Positions 1 to 5,737 of a stretch of 5,965 bases of DNA are shown here, one piece after another. The stretch's first letter is position 1; each line of letters starts with the position of its first letter. A program made the translations under genes and the position numbers. The stretch is from Chloroflexota bacterium (GTDB lineage: Bacteria > Chloroflexota > Dehalococcoidia > SM23-28-2), in the NCBI GenBank assembly GCA_030691665.1, contig JAUYDU010000333.1, positions 1 through 5,965 on the forward strand. The letters are read 5' to 3'. The notes under the pieces were generated by a model. That model saw only the letters and a list, made by a program, of their open reading frames with translations, was not told where the DNA came from and ran no database searches.

Positions 1-45
1 AGGGAGCGGCTGAAGGAGATCATCCGCCAGATCCAGGCGATATAG
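1..45 (+). CDS. C-terminal end of an unidentified protein (partial)
   Basis: Reading from base 1, an open frame gives RERLKEIIRQIQAI and then TAG at 43-45. Thirteen of the fourteen codons end in G or C, like the real genes in this window, and the sequence looks like an amphipathic, charged C-terminal helix. This supports the tail of a real plus-strand gene whose body lies outside the window. Fourteen residues are too few to name a family. A peptide-transporter ATPase (OppD/OppF) would make sense ahead of the opp genes, but nothing in these residues shows it. The frame could also be open by chance. Confidence 0.5.
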   Translation, partial: RERLKEIIRQIQAI

Positions 46-95
46 GGATGATGGGAGGGTCGCCTCGGTGTGGGGCGCCCCGGATCTTGCCGCCG

Positions 96-123
96 ACAGG
101 ACGCGAAAAAGGCCGCCTGTTTT
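96..123 (+). terminator. Weak possible terminator for the upstream gene
   Basis: ACAGG at 96-100 can pair with CCTGT at 116-120. Past an unpaired A101, C102-G103 can also pair with C114-G115. Four T (120-123) end the structure. The stem is short, bulged and has a 10-nt loop, so it is a marginal intrinsic terminator. Its place, about 50 bp after the stop at 45 and before the oppA promoter region, fits that role. Confidence 0.25.
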
Positions 124-135
124 GGGCAAAATGGG

Positions 136-164
136 TTGCAAAAACCTCCGATGTGTGCTAGAGA
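136..164 (+). promoter_or_regulatory. Candidate sigma-70-type promoter for oppA
   Basis: TTGCAA at 136-141 resembles a -35 box. After 17 bp comes TAGAGA at 159-164, preceded by TG at 156-157 (an extended -10 arrangement). The -10 match is poor (three of six bases). An alternative -10 is TAGTAT at 171-176, but it lacks a good -35. The area is visibly more AT-rich than the genes on either side, which is the main reason to place a promoter here. Confidence 0.25.
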
Positions 165-180
165 GGGGAGTAGTATTCAA

Positions 181-188
181 GGGAGGAG
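181..188 (+). promoter_or_regulatory. Ribosome-binding site of oppA
   Basis: GGGAGGAG at 181-188 is a strong Shine-Dalgarno sequence, with its AGGAG core 7 nt before the ATG at 196. It decides the start of oppA. The upstream in-frame GTG at 70 has no comparable site and would put 42 extra residues before the signal peptide. Confidence 0.8.
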
Positions 189-195
189 TGTAATC

Positions 196-1887
196 ATGTT
201 AGCAAAAAGGCTCAAGCTAGGCCTATTCTTGGCCGCCCTGATGGCAGCCCTGGCGGTGCTCGCGGTCGCCTGCGAGGAGGAGGAGCCGGCGGTCACCGGG
301 ACACCCACAGCCGCGGCCGGCCAACGTATCCAGGGCGGCACGCTGACGGTGCAGAGCTTCGAGTTCGCTTCCCTGGACCCCCACTTCTCCAGCTTCGCCC
401 AGGACATCTCCCTGCACCGGATGCTGTGGCGGGGCCTGTACGCCCTGGACAAGGACAACGCGCCTCAGCCGTCCATGGCCGCTGCCCTGCCGACGATCTC
501 CGCCGACGGCAAGACCTACACGATCAAGCTTAGGTCAGGGCTGAAGTGGTCGGACGGCCAGCCGCTGACGGCGGCCGACTTCGAGTTCGGCATCAAGCGG
601 ACCTGCAACCCCGTTGTCGCCGGCGAGTACGAGTACATCATCGACGCCAGCATCGTGGGCTGCGCTGCCCACTACGGCAACAAGCCGGGCTTCGACCAGG
701 CCCTGGAGGACGCCATCGGCGTGAAGGCGGTGGACGACACCACCCTCGAGATCAAGCTCGAGCAGGCCCAGCCCACCTTCACCATCATCCTCTCGCTGTG
801 GATGACCTTCCCGGCGCCCAAGCACCTCTTCACGTCCACCAGCGATGACTGGCCGACGGACCCGGCCAAGCTGGCCTACAACGGGCCCTACATCCTCACC
901 AACTACACGGCGCAGGCCTCGGTAGACCTGGCCCCCAACCCCAACTGGGCGGCCCCTGCCGGCGTGAAGCCCACGCTGACCAAACTGACCATCAAGTTCA
1001 TCGACGACCTGGCCCAGGCCAACAGGGCCTTCGGCACCGGCGAGCTGGACTTCGCCAACGTTGACCAGACGCAGCTGGCCGCCATCGCCGCCCAGTACCC
1101 TAAGGAGTACGTCAAGTCCATCAAGCCCTCCACCCGCGGCCTGGAGATGCAGCTCAAGGTGCCGCCCCTGGACAAGCTGGAGGTCCGCCTGGCCCTGTCG
1201 CAGGCCATCGACCGGGTGAAGCTGAACGAGGTGGTGTACGGCGGCGGCAACGAGCCCACCACGACCTGGCTGCCGGCAGTGACCGGCGGCCCCGAGCCCG
1301 ACGCCTACGCGGCGGAGATCGGGTTCAACGTGACTTCGGCCAAGGAGCACCTGAAGAAGGCCGGCTACCCGGATGGAGCGGGCTTCCCTACCCTCACCAT
1401 CCTCACCTGCGACACGCCGTCGTGCAAGAAGGCCGGCGAGTTCCTGGTGGAGCAGTTAGAGACCAACCTGGGCATCGACCTCGAGCAAGAGGTGGTGGAC
1501 TCGGCCACGCGCTCCAAGCGGTTCACCGACCAGCAGTTCGAGCTGTTTCCCGGCGGCTGGATCCAGGACTACCCCGACCCGGAGAACTGGATCGTGGGCC
1601 TGTACGACACCGGAGGCACCCTCAACAACTACAACTGCAGCGACCCGGAGATCGACGACCTGATCGAGAAGGCCCACTTCAACACCAACAACACGGAGCG
1701 GCTCAAGCAGTACCAGGACGCCAACAAGCTGATCTCCACGCGGATCTGCGGCATCGCCCCCTACTTCCACCAGAACGACCACTACCTCATCCACGACTAC
1801 GTTGTGGGCATGAAGGAGAACATCACGGGCCAGGACGGATCGATGGCGGGAGACTGGGCGGCGGAGGCCTGGGGCCGCTCCAAGTAA
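196..1887 (+). CDS. oppA: Oligopeptide/dipeptide ABC transporter substrate-binding lipoprotein (OppA/DppA-like, SBP family 5)
   Basis: This is the extracytoplasmic binding protein of a peptide-type ABC importer (SBP_bac_5 family), 563 residues, normal for the family. It captures the ligand and delivers it to the OppB-OppC permease pair. The N-terminus is a lipoprotein signal: K4, R5 and K7, a hydrophobic stretch at 8-25, then A23-V24-A25-C26, with C26 the predicted lipidated residue followed by four Glu. Residues 108-135 carry the family motif (YTIKLRSGLKWSDG, then PLTAADFEFGIKR). W455, D458, P460 and D461 and the segment NYNCSDPEIDDLI (478-490) are also typical of the C-terminal half. The start at 196 is chosen because it follows a strong ribosome-binding site and gives an intact signal peptide. 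Six further Cys lie in the mature part (C137, C156, C406, C410, C481, C518). The ligand is not certain: relatives bind peptides, but also nickel, sugars or opines. The symbol reflects family and operon position, not proven specificity. Confidence 0.93.
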   Translation: MLAKRLKLGLFLAALMAALAVLAVACEEEEPAVTGTPTAAAGQRIQGGTLTVQSFEFASLDPHFSSFAQDISLHRMLWRGLYALDKDNAPQPSMAAALPTISADGKTYTIKLRSGLKWSDGQPLTAADFEFGIKRTCNPVVAGEYEYIIDASIVGCAAHYGNKPGFDQALEDAIGVKAVDDTTLEIKLEQAQPTFTIILSLWMTFPAPKHLFTSTSDDWPTDPAKLAYNGPYILTNYTAQASVDLAPNPNWAAPAGVKPTLTKLTIKFIDDLAQANRAFGTGELDFANVDQTQLAAIAAQYPKEYVKSIKPSTRGLEMQLKVPPLDKLEVRLALSQAIDRVKLNEVVYGGGNEPTTTWLPAVTGGPEPDAYAAEIGFNVTSAKEHLKKAGYPDGAGFPTLTILTCDTPSCKKAGEFLVEQLETNLGIDLEQEVVDSATRSKRFTDQQFELFPGGWIQDYPDPENWIVGLYDTGGTLNNYNCSDPEIDDLIEKAHFNTNNTERLKQYQDANKLISTRICGIAPYFHQNDHYLIHDYVVGMKENITGQDGSMAGDWAAEAWGRSK

Positions 1888-1912
1888 AGGGCAGCGACAA
1901 GAGTCTGGATAC

Positions 1913-1947
1913 GATGCGGAGGCCCGCTATGGGCGGGCCTCCGCATC
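1913..1947 (+). terminator. Strong hairpin between oppA and oppB (attenuator or mRNA-stabilising element)
   Basis: GATGCGGAGGCCCGC (1913-1927) is perfectly complementary to 1933-1947, giving a 15-bp GC-rich stem with the 5-nt loop TATGG. It starts 25 bp after the oppA stop. The sequence after it (TCACTCTTTCCC) has only three consecutive T, so a full intrinsic stop is unlikely. In operons with a binding-protein gene ahead of its permeases, such hairpins are known to allow partial read-through or protect the upstream mRNA, giving an excess of binding protein. That role is inferred here from position. The stem is symmetric, so it could also act on antisense transcripts. Confidence 0.75.
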
Positions 1948-1991
1948 TCACTCTTTCCCATCACGCCGAAAGCGCCGATACTGGATAGGAG

Positions 1992-2915
1992 ATGACCGGC
2001 TACATCATCAGGCGGACTCTCTGGATCATCCCCGTGATGTGGGCGGTGGCGACCATCACCTTCTTCCTGATGCACGCCGTTCCCGGCGGCCCCTTTGACC
2101 GGGAGCGAGAGCTGCCCCCGGCCGTCATGCAGAACCTGAACAGGAAGTACAACCTGGACAAGCCGCTGCATGAGCAATACGGCCTGTTCTTCTGGGACCT
2201 GGCGCATGGCGACCTCGGCCTCTCCTTTCGCAGCGCTAACCAGCCGGTTACCGATCTCATCCGTGACGGATGGAAGGTCACCGCCCAGCTGGGGGTGGTC
2301 GCCTTCCTGTACGCCGTCGTCTTCGGCATGACGTTGGGAGCCATCGCCGCGCTTAACCAGAATAAGATGGGGGACTATCTGGGCGTGTTCTTCGCCACGG
2401 CCGGGGCTGCCATGCCCAGCTTCATCATCGCCGTCTTCCTAATCATCATCTTCTCGGTGAAACTGGGCTGGTTCGACGTCTTGGGCTGGGAGTTCGGCAA
2501 CTACCGCAAGATGGTCATCCCTGTGGTGTCCCTGGGGACCCTGCCGGCGGCCTACATCGCCCGCATCACGCGGGCCAGCATGCTGGAGGTCCTACGCCAG
2601 GACTATATCCGCACGGCCCGGGCTAAAGGCCTGGCCGAATACGTGGTGGTCCTGCGACACACCATGAAGAACGCCTTGGTGCCCATCCTGACGGTAGCCG
2701 GGCCTATCTTCGCCTTCCTCATCACCGGCTCGTTCATCGTCGAGCGCATCTTCGCTATACCGGGGGTAGGGCGCCGCTTCGTCGATGCCGTCTTCGTGCG
2801 CGACTACGGCATGATCATGGGTATCGTCCTCTTCTACGCCGCTATCATCGCCGTCGCCAACCTGGTGGTGGATGTCCTCTACGCCGCAGTAGACCCGCGG
2901 ATCAGGTACAGATGA
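1992..2915 (+). CDS. oppB: Oligopeptide ABC transporter permease OppB
   Basis: This inner-membrane permease forms half of the channel of a peptide importer (307 residues, usual length). TM1 is at about 9-29, followed by an external loop with the OppB-type motif PGGPFDRERELPP (31-43) and AHGDLGLSF (71-79). Further TM segments lie at roughly 98-120, 130-157, 174-190, 230-250 and 273-298. The cytoplasmic coupling loop (EAA loop) is at about 204-232, containing TARAKG and then ALVPI, and docks on an ATPase. The C-terminus, DVLYAAVDPRIRYR, is characteristic. The PGGPF..ER motif and AALNQN favour OppB over DppB. AGGAG at 1987-1991 directly abuts the ATG, unusually close; GGA at 1983-1985 is better spaced. 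MTGYIIRR is nevertheless the expected family N-terminus. It probably belongs to the oppA transcript, with lower expression because of the hairpin upstream. Confidence 0.93.
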   Translation: MTGYIIRRTLWIIPVMWAVATITFFLMHAVPGGPFDRERELPPAVMQNLNRKYNLDKPLHEQYGLFFWDLAHGDLGLSFRSANQPVTDLIRDGWKVTAQLGVVAFLYAVVFGMTLGAIAALNQNKMGDYLGVFFATAGAAMPSFIIAVFLIIIFSVKLGWFDVLGWEFGNYRKMVIPVVSLGTLPAAYIARITRASMLEVLRQDYIRTARAKGLAEYVVVLRHTMKNALVPILTVAGPIFAFLITGSFIVERIFAIPGVGRRFVDAVFVRDYGMIMGIVLFYAAIIAVANLVVDVLYAAVDPRIRYR

Positions 2916-2923
2916 GCTGAGCC

Positions 2924-3865
2924 ATGGAGAGAGCCGAGGCCGCACCGACCCTGGAGGCGTTCCCCGAATTCGAGGTCCGGCGGGAACGGGGCCTGTGGTC
3001 CGACGCCTTCCGCCGTCTCATCCGCAACCGGCTGGCGATGGCGGCCCTCATACTCCTGACGGCGATCGCCATACTGGCGGTGCTGGGCAACTATACCGAT
3101 GTGGTGCAGCGCTACCGTCCGTCGGCCCAGGACTTCGACGTCGTGAACGAGGGTCCAAGCGCAGCCCACTTCTTCGGCACCGACAGCCTGGGCCGCGACA
3201 ACTGGTCGCGGGTGCTGGAGGGGCTGCTCATCTCCCTACAGGTGGGCCTGGGTGTGCAGGCCATCGTCCTTGTCATCGGGCTCACGGTAGGGGGGGCAGC
3301 GGCCTTGGGCGGGCGGCTGCTGGACAACATCATGATGAGGATTACGGACCTGGCCTACGCCTTCCCCGACCTGCTGGCCATCATCCTCTTGCGGTCTGTG
3401 TTTTTCGGCCGCGACCTGCCGGGGGTGGGGCACGACGCCTCCCAGCGGCTGCTGGTCATCTTTGCCATCGCCTTTGTGGCCTGGGTGACCGTTGCCCGCC
3501 TGGTGCGGGGCCAGATGCTCTCCCTGAAGGAGCGGGACTTCGTGCTGGCGGCGAGGGCCATGGGCGCTTCCCCCTTCCGCATCGTCTTCCAGCACATGCT
3601 GCCCAACACCCTGGGCCCGGTCATCGTGGCCGTGGTGTTCGGCATCCCCCTGGCCATCTTCGCCGAGGCGGTCTTGGCCTTCATCGGCATCGGCCTGCCG
3701 CCGCCCACGGCCAGCCTGGGCACGCTGGTGAACGAAGGCTACGCCTTTATCGAGGTGAACTACTGGATCGTGGTCTTCCCCGCCGCCACCATCGCCGTGC
3801 TGATGCTCTGCTTCACCTTCCTGGGCGATGGCCTGCGGGATGCCCTCGACCCCATGGGGCGCTAG
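2924..3865 (+). CDS. oppC: Oligopeptide ABC transporter permease OppC
   Basis: This is the second inner-membrane permease, partner of OppB (313 residues). It has a cytoplasmic N-terminal tail and TM1 at about 37-55, in the OppC_N region. The family signature HFFGTDSLGRD (82-92) follows, then TM segments at about 102-128, 143-160, 176-195, 230-256 and 282-301. The EAA coupling loop is at about 205-233 (DFVLAARAMGAS, then HMLPNTLGPV). It ends FLGDGLRDALDPMGR, as OppC/DppC proteins do. It starts 8 bp after the oppB stop with only a weak GAG-type ribosome site, so translation is probably coupled to oppB. An ATG at 2912 overlapping the oppB stop is in the same frame but is closed by TGA at 2918-2920, so 2924 is the start. 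No oppD or oppF follows; the gene ends within the end of modC on the other strand. Confidence 0.93.
   Translation: MERAEAAPTLEAFPEFEVRRERGLWSDAFRRLIRNRLAMAALILLTAIAILAVLGNYTDVVQRYRPSAQDFDVVNEGPSAAHFFGTDSLGRDNWSRVLEGLLISLQVGLGVQAIVLVIGLTVGGAAALGGRLLDNIMMRITDLAYAFPDLLAIILLRSVFFGRDLPGVGHDASQRLLVIFAIAFVAWVTVARLVRGQMLSLKERDFVLAARAMGASPFRIVFQHMLPNTLGPVIVAVVFGIPLAIFAEAVLAFIGIGLPPPTASLGTLVNEGYAFIEVNYWIVVFPAATIAVLMLCFTFLGDGLRDALDPMGR
3862..3865. other. Overlapping convergent stop codons of oppC and modC (CTAG)
   Basis: The palindrome CTAG supplies TAG at 3863-3865 for oppC on the plus strand and TAG at 3864-3862 for modC on the minus strand. The coding regions overlap by 4 bp. There is no room for a conventional terminator between the two operons, so transcripts from either side must run into the other gene or end inside it. 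Confidence 0.9.
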
Positions 3866-4983
3866 GCGGCGTCCACTGCCATCACGTGGATGGCCTCCCG
3901 CTTGAGGGAGACGACCACCTCCTTGTCCGTGTCCAGGTTCAGACGATAGTAGACGTTGATGGGGAGCTCGATCTGGAGGTCGGGGGGCTGGGGGGAGTCG
4001 GCTATAGCGACGAAGAGGAGGTAGCTCTCGGCCCCCAGGTCCTCGCGGACGACGCGACCGTGGAGCAGGTTCTCCCGCTCGGCTCCCCTGGTCGGGCGGC
4101 CCGGCCGCACGATGGTCACCTGGCTGGCGCGGATGCAGAAGTCCACCGGCTGCCCCTTCGACAGGCTCAAGGCAGGCTCTTTGGGCAAGGGCTGGGGCGA
4201 CGCCTTGATCAGATGGCCCCGCCAGTCCAGATGGAGGGCATCCCGGTCCGAGCCCAGGACGGTGCCCCGCAGGATGTTGCGGGTCTCGATTAGTTCGGCT
4301 ACGCGGCGGCTGAGAGGGCGATAGTATACCTCATCGCGGGCATCTTGCTGGAGGATGCGGCCGCTGTCCAGGACGGCGATGCGGTCGCCGAGGGCGAAGG
4401 CTTCCTTCAGGTCGTGGGTGACCAGGACGGTGGTCATGTGAAGCTGGCGCCGAACGTCCAGCAGCTCCTGACGCAGGGTCGCCCGGATGGCCTCGTCCAG
4501 GGCAGCGAAGGGCTCGTCCAGGAGGAGGAGGCGGGGGCGGAAGACGAGGGCTCGGGCCAGAGCCACTCGCTGTTGCTGGCCACCGGAGAGCTGGCCGGGC
4601 CGGCGCTCCTCCAGGCCGTGCAGGCCCAGGAGATCGATCATCTCCTGCACCCGCTGCGCCCGCTGGGGGCGAGGGAGGCTGCTGATGCCGTAGGCGATGT
4701 TCTGGGTCACCGTCAGGTGGGGGAAGAGGGCGTAGGCCTGGGGCACGTAGCCGATGCGTCGCCTCTGCGGCGGCACATTCAGGCCCAGCCTGGCGTCGAA
4801 CAGCGTCTCGCCGCCCAGGGAGATGGTGCCCCGGTCGGGACGGACGAGCCCCGCCACCGTTTGGAGGGTGAGGCTCTTGCCCGCGCCGGAAGGGCCGAAG
4901 AGGACGACGATCTCGTCGCCGGCCGCGAAGGCCATGGTCAGCTCGAAGCCGCCGAGACGCTTCTGGACGTCTACGTGTAGCAT
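3862..4983 (-). CDS. modC: Molybdate ABC transporter ATP-binding protein ModC
   Basis: This cytoplasmic ATPase powers molybdate (possibly tungstate) import through ModB; it has 373 residues, slightly long for ModC. Motifs in order are Walker A GPSGAGKS (30-37), Q-loop Q82, signature LSGGQ (132-136), Walker B LLLLDEP (152-158, catalytic E157), D-loop ALD (161-163) and H-loop H190. A C-terminal TOBE/Mop-like region spans about 235-373. On the minus strand the ATG at 4983 is preceded by GAAGGGGAG, two bases before it, which supports this start. It follows modB by 82 bp, the usual modABC order. An oddity is the segment at about 262-277 (PKEPALSLSKG within it), encoded by an in-frame repeat and interrupting the TOBE region in a loop. 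ATPases of the sulfate, iron or polyamine CysA/PotA type are close relatives; the neighbouring modB and modA decide the assignment. Confidence 0.9.
   Translation of the reverse strand: MLHVDVQKRLGGFELTMAFAAGDEIVVLFGPSGAGKSLTLQTVAGLVRPDRGTISLGGETLFDARLGLNVPPQRRRIGYVPQAYALFPHLTVTQNIAYGISSLPRPQRAQRVQEMIDLLGLHGLEERRPGQLSGGQQQRVALARALVFRPRLLLLDEPFAALDEAIRATLRQELLDVRRQLHMTTVLVTHDLKEAFALGDRIAVLDSGRILQQDARDEVYYRPLSRRVAELIETRNILRGTVLGSDRDALHLDWRGHLIKASPQPLPKEPALSLSKGQPVDFCIRASQVTIVRPGRPTRGAERENLLHGRVVREDLGAESYLLFVAIADSPQPPDLQIELPINVYYRLNLDTDKEVVVSLKREAIHVMAVDAA
4153..4179. repeat. Dispersed short repeat inserted in frame within modC
   Basis: CCCCTTCGACAGGCTCAAGG starts at 4153 and runs on into GCAGGCTC. 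On the minus strand, within modC, it encodes PALSLSKG. This peptide, and its other-frame forms FDRLKAG and LRQAQGRL, are familiar from dispersed repeats in environmental bacterial genomes; that is recalled knowledge, not a search. The first 11 bases (CCCCTTCGACA) recur at 4988-4998, just before modC. The exact ends are uncertain. The inserted part may extend to about 4196, since the adjoining residues SPQPLPKE also look foreign to the TOBE fold. Confidence 0.6.
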
Positions 4984-5065
4984 GGCTCCCCTTCGACATC
5001 CGCCGAAGGCAGATCCGCCCGCCGAAGGTCGGGCTCTGGGCAGGCCCCGCCTACGGCAGACAGGC
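4984..5065. repeat. Repeat-rich spacer between modB and modC
   Basis: The 82-bp gap consists largely of short repeats. CCTTCG (4990-4995) is inverted as CGAAGG (5004-5009) around an 8-nt loop. CGCCGAAGG occurs directly repeated at 5001-5009 and 5020-5028. CAGGCC occurs at 5041-5046 and 5061-5066, with CCGCCTACGGCAGACAGG lying at 5047-5064. CCCCTTCGACA at 4988-4998 is shared with the repeat inside modC. No open frame with gene-like codon use is seen. The spacer probably derives from dispersed repeats and is expected to be transcribed as part of the mod operon. Confidence 0.6.
4986..4994 (-). promoter_or_regulatory. Ribosome-binding site of modC, inside a hairpin arm
   Basis: On the minus strand GAAGGGGAG ends two bases before the modC ATG at 4983, a close but usable spacing. 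Its GAAGG part forms one arm of the small inverted repeat 4990-4995/5004-5009, so folding of the mRNA could partly mask it. The Shine-Dalgarno sequence itself comes from the repeat motif CCCCTTCGACA read in reverse. Confidence 0.5.
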
Positions 5066-5734
5066 CTACCAGCGCGGCACCCTCACCAGGCGGCCGATTA
5101 CCAGCAGGCTCAGCACCGAGGTCACGGTGAGGATGCCCACCAGGGCGTTGGCCAGGGCGGCGTCGCCCGACTGCCAGGCGTCGTAGATGGCCACGGACAT
5201 GGTCTGTGTCTTGCCGGGGATGTTGCCGGCCAGCATGATGGTGGCGCCGAACTCGCCGATGGCGCGGGCGAAGGTCAGGGCCGTTCCGGCAGCGACGCCC
5301 TGCCAGGCCAGGGGGAGGGTGATGGTGAAGAACACCCCTAGGTCGGAGCGGCCGAGGGTGCGAGCGGCGTTCTCCAGGGAGGGGTCGACGCTCTCGAAGG
5401 CCGCCTGGGCGGAGCGCACCATAAGGGGGAGGGCGACGATCGTAGAGGCGAGCACTGCCCCCTCCCAGGCAAAGGCGATCTGGATGCCGAAGACGTCCTC
5501 CAGGAACGCGCCGACGGCGGTGCGGCGGCCCAGTACCTGCAGGAGGTAGTAGCCCAGAACGGTGGGAGGCAGGATCAGGGGCAGAGTGACCAAGGCCGAA
5601 AGGATATCTCGCCCCCAGAAGCGCCGCCGGGCCAGGAGGCGGGCCAGGGCCACCCCGACGACGAGGCAGATAGCCGTGGCCAGGCCGGCCACCTGGAGAG
5701 ACAGACGCAGGGGGAAAAGGTCGATGTCAAACAT
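5066..5734 (-). CDS. modB: Molybdate ABC transporter permease ModB
   Basis: This inner-membrane permease forms, as a homodimer in the known family, the molybdate/tungstate channel; it has 222 residues, normal for ModB. TM segments are predicted at about 11-34, 45-67, 88-106, 140-157 and 194-216. The motif LPLILPPTVLGYYLL (51-65) and the stretch ARAIGEFGATIMLAGNIPG (156-174), continuing to QTMSVAIYDA, are ModB signatures. The EAA coupling loop, ENAARTLGRSDLGVFFTITLP, lies at 121-141 and would contact ModC. The ATG at 5734 has a strong, well-spaced ribosome site and starts 3 bp after the modA stop, so the two genes are surely cotranscribed and probably translationally coupled. A sulfate or tungstate permease (CysT, TupB, WtpB) is the main alternative; the length and the IGEFGATIMLAGNIPG motif favour ModB. 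Confidence 0.92.
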   Translation of the reverse strand: MFDIDLFPLRLSLQVAGLATAICLVVGVALARLLARRRFWGRDILSALVTLPLILPPTVLGYYLLQVLGRRTAVGAFLEDVFGIQIAFAWEGAVLASTIVALPLMVRSAQAAFESVDPSLENAARTLGRSDLGVFFTITLPLAWQGVAAGTALTFARAIGEFGATIMLAGNIPGKTQTMSVAIYDAWQSGDAALANALVGILTVTSVLSLLVIGRLVRVPRW

Positions 5735-5737
5735 CCC

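Noticed and set aside
72..81. Perfect 10-bp palindrome GGGGCGCCCC upstream of oppA
   Set aside because: It is short and all G/C in a GC-rich sequence, single in the window, and has no spacer or partner site. Chance is a sufficient explanation for an operator-like look.
70..195. Possible longer N-terminus of the OppA-like protein starting at GTG 70
   Set aside because: It would place 42 residues, rich in Cys, Arg and Lys, before a clear lipoprotein signal peptide. The codons do not look like the rest of the gene and there is no ribosome site; the ATG at 196 has a strong one.
535..1350. 271-codon open frame on the minus strand inside oppA
   Set aside because: The translation is low in complexity (Gly, Val, Leu, Arg-rich) with no recognisable motif. 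It lies wholly opposite a well-supported gene, as expected from high GC at third positions.
2995..4293. 432-codon plus-strand frame across oppC and the end of modC
   Set aside because: It is Gly/Ala/Arg/His/Pro-rich, runs out of frame through oppC and antisense through modC, and shows no family motif. It is a shadow of both genes.
4345..4980. Plus-strand frame of 211 codons opposite modC
   Set aside because: modC has all ABC ATPase motifs in order on the other strand. This frame has none of its own and no ribosome site that stands out.
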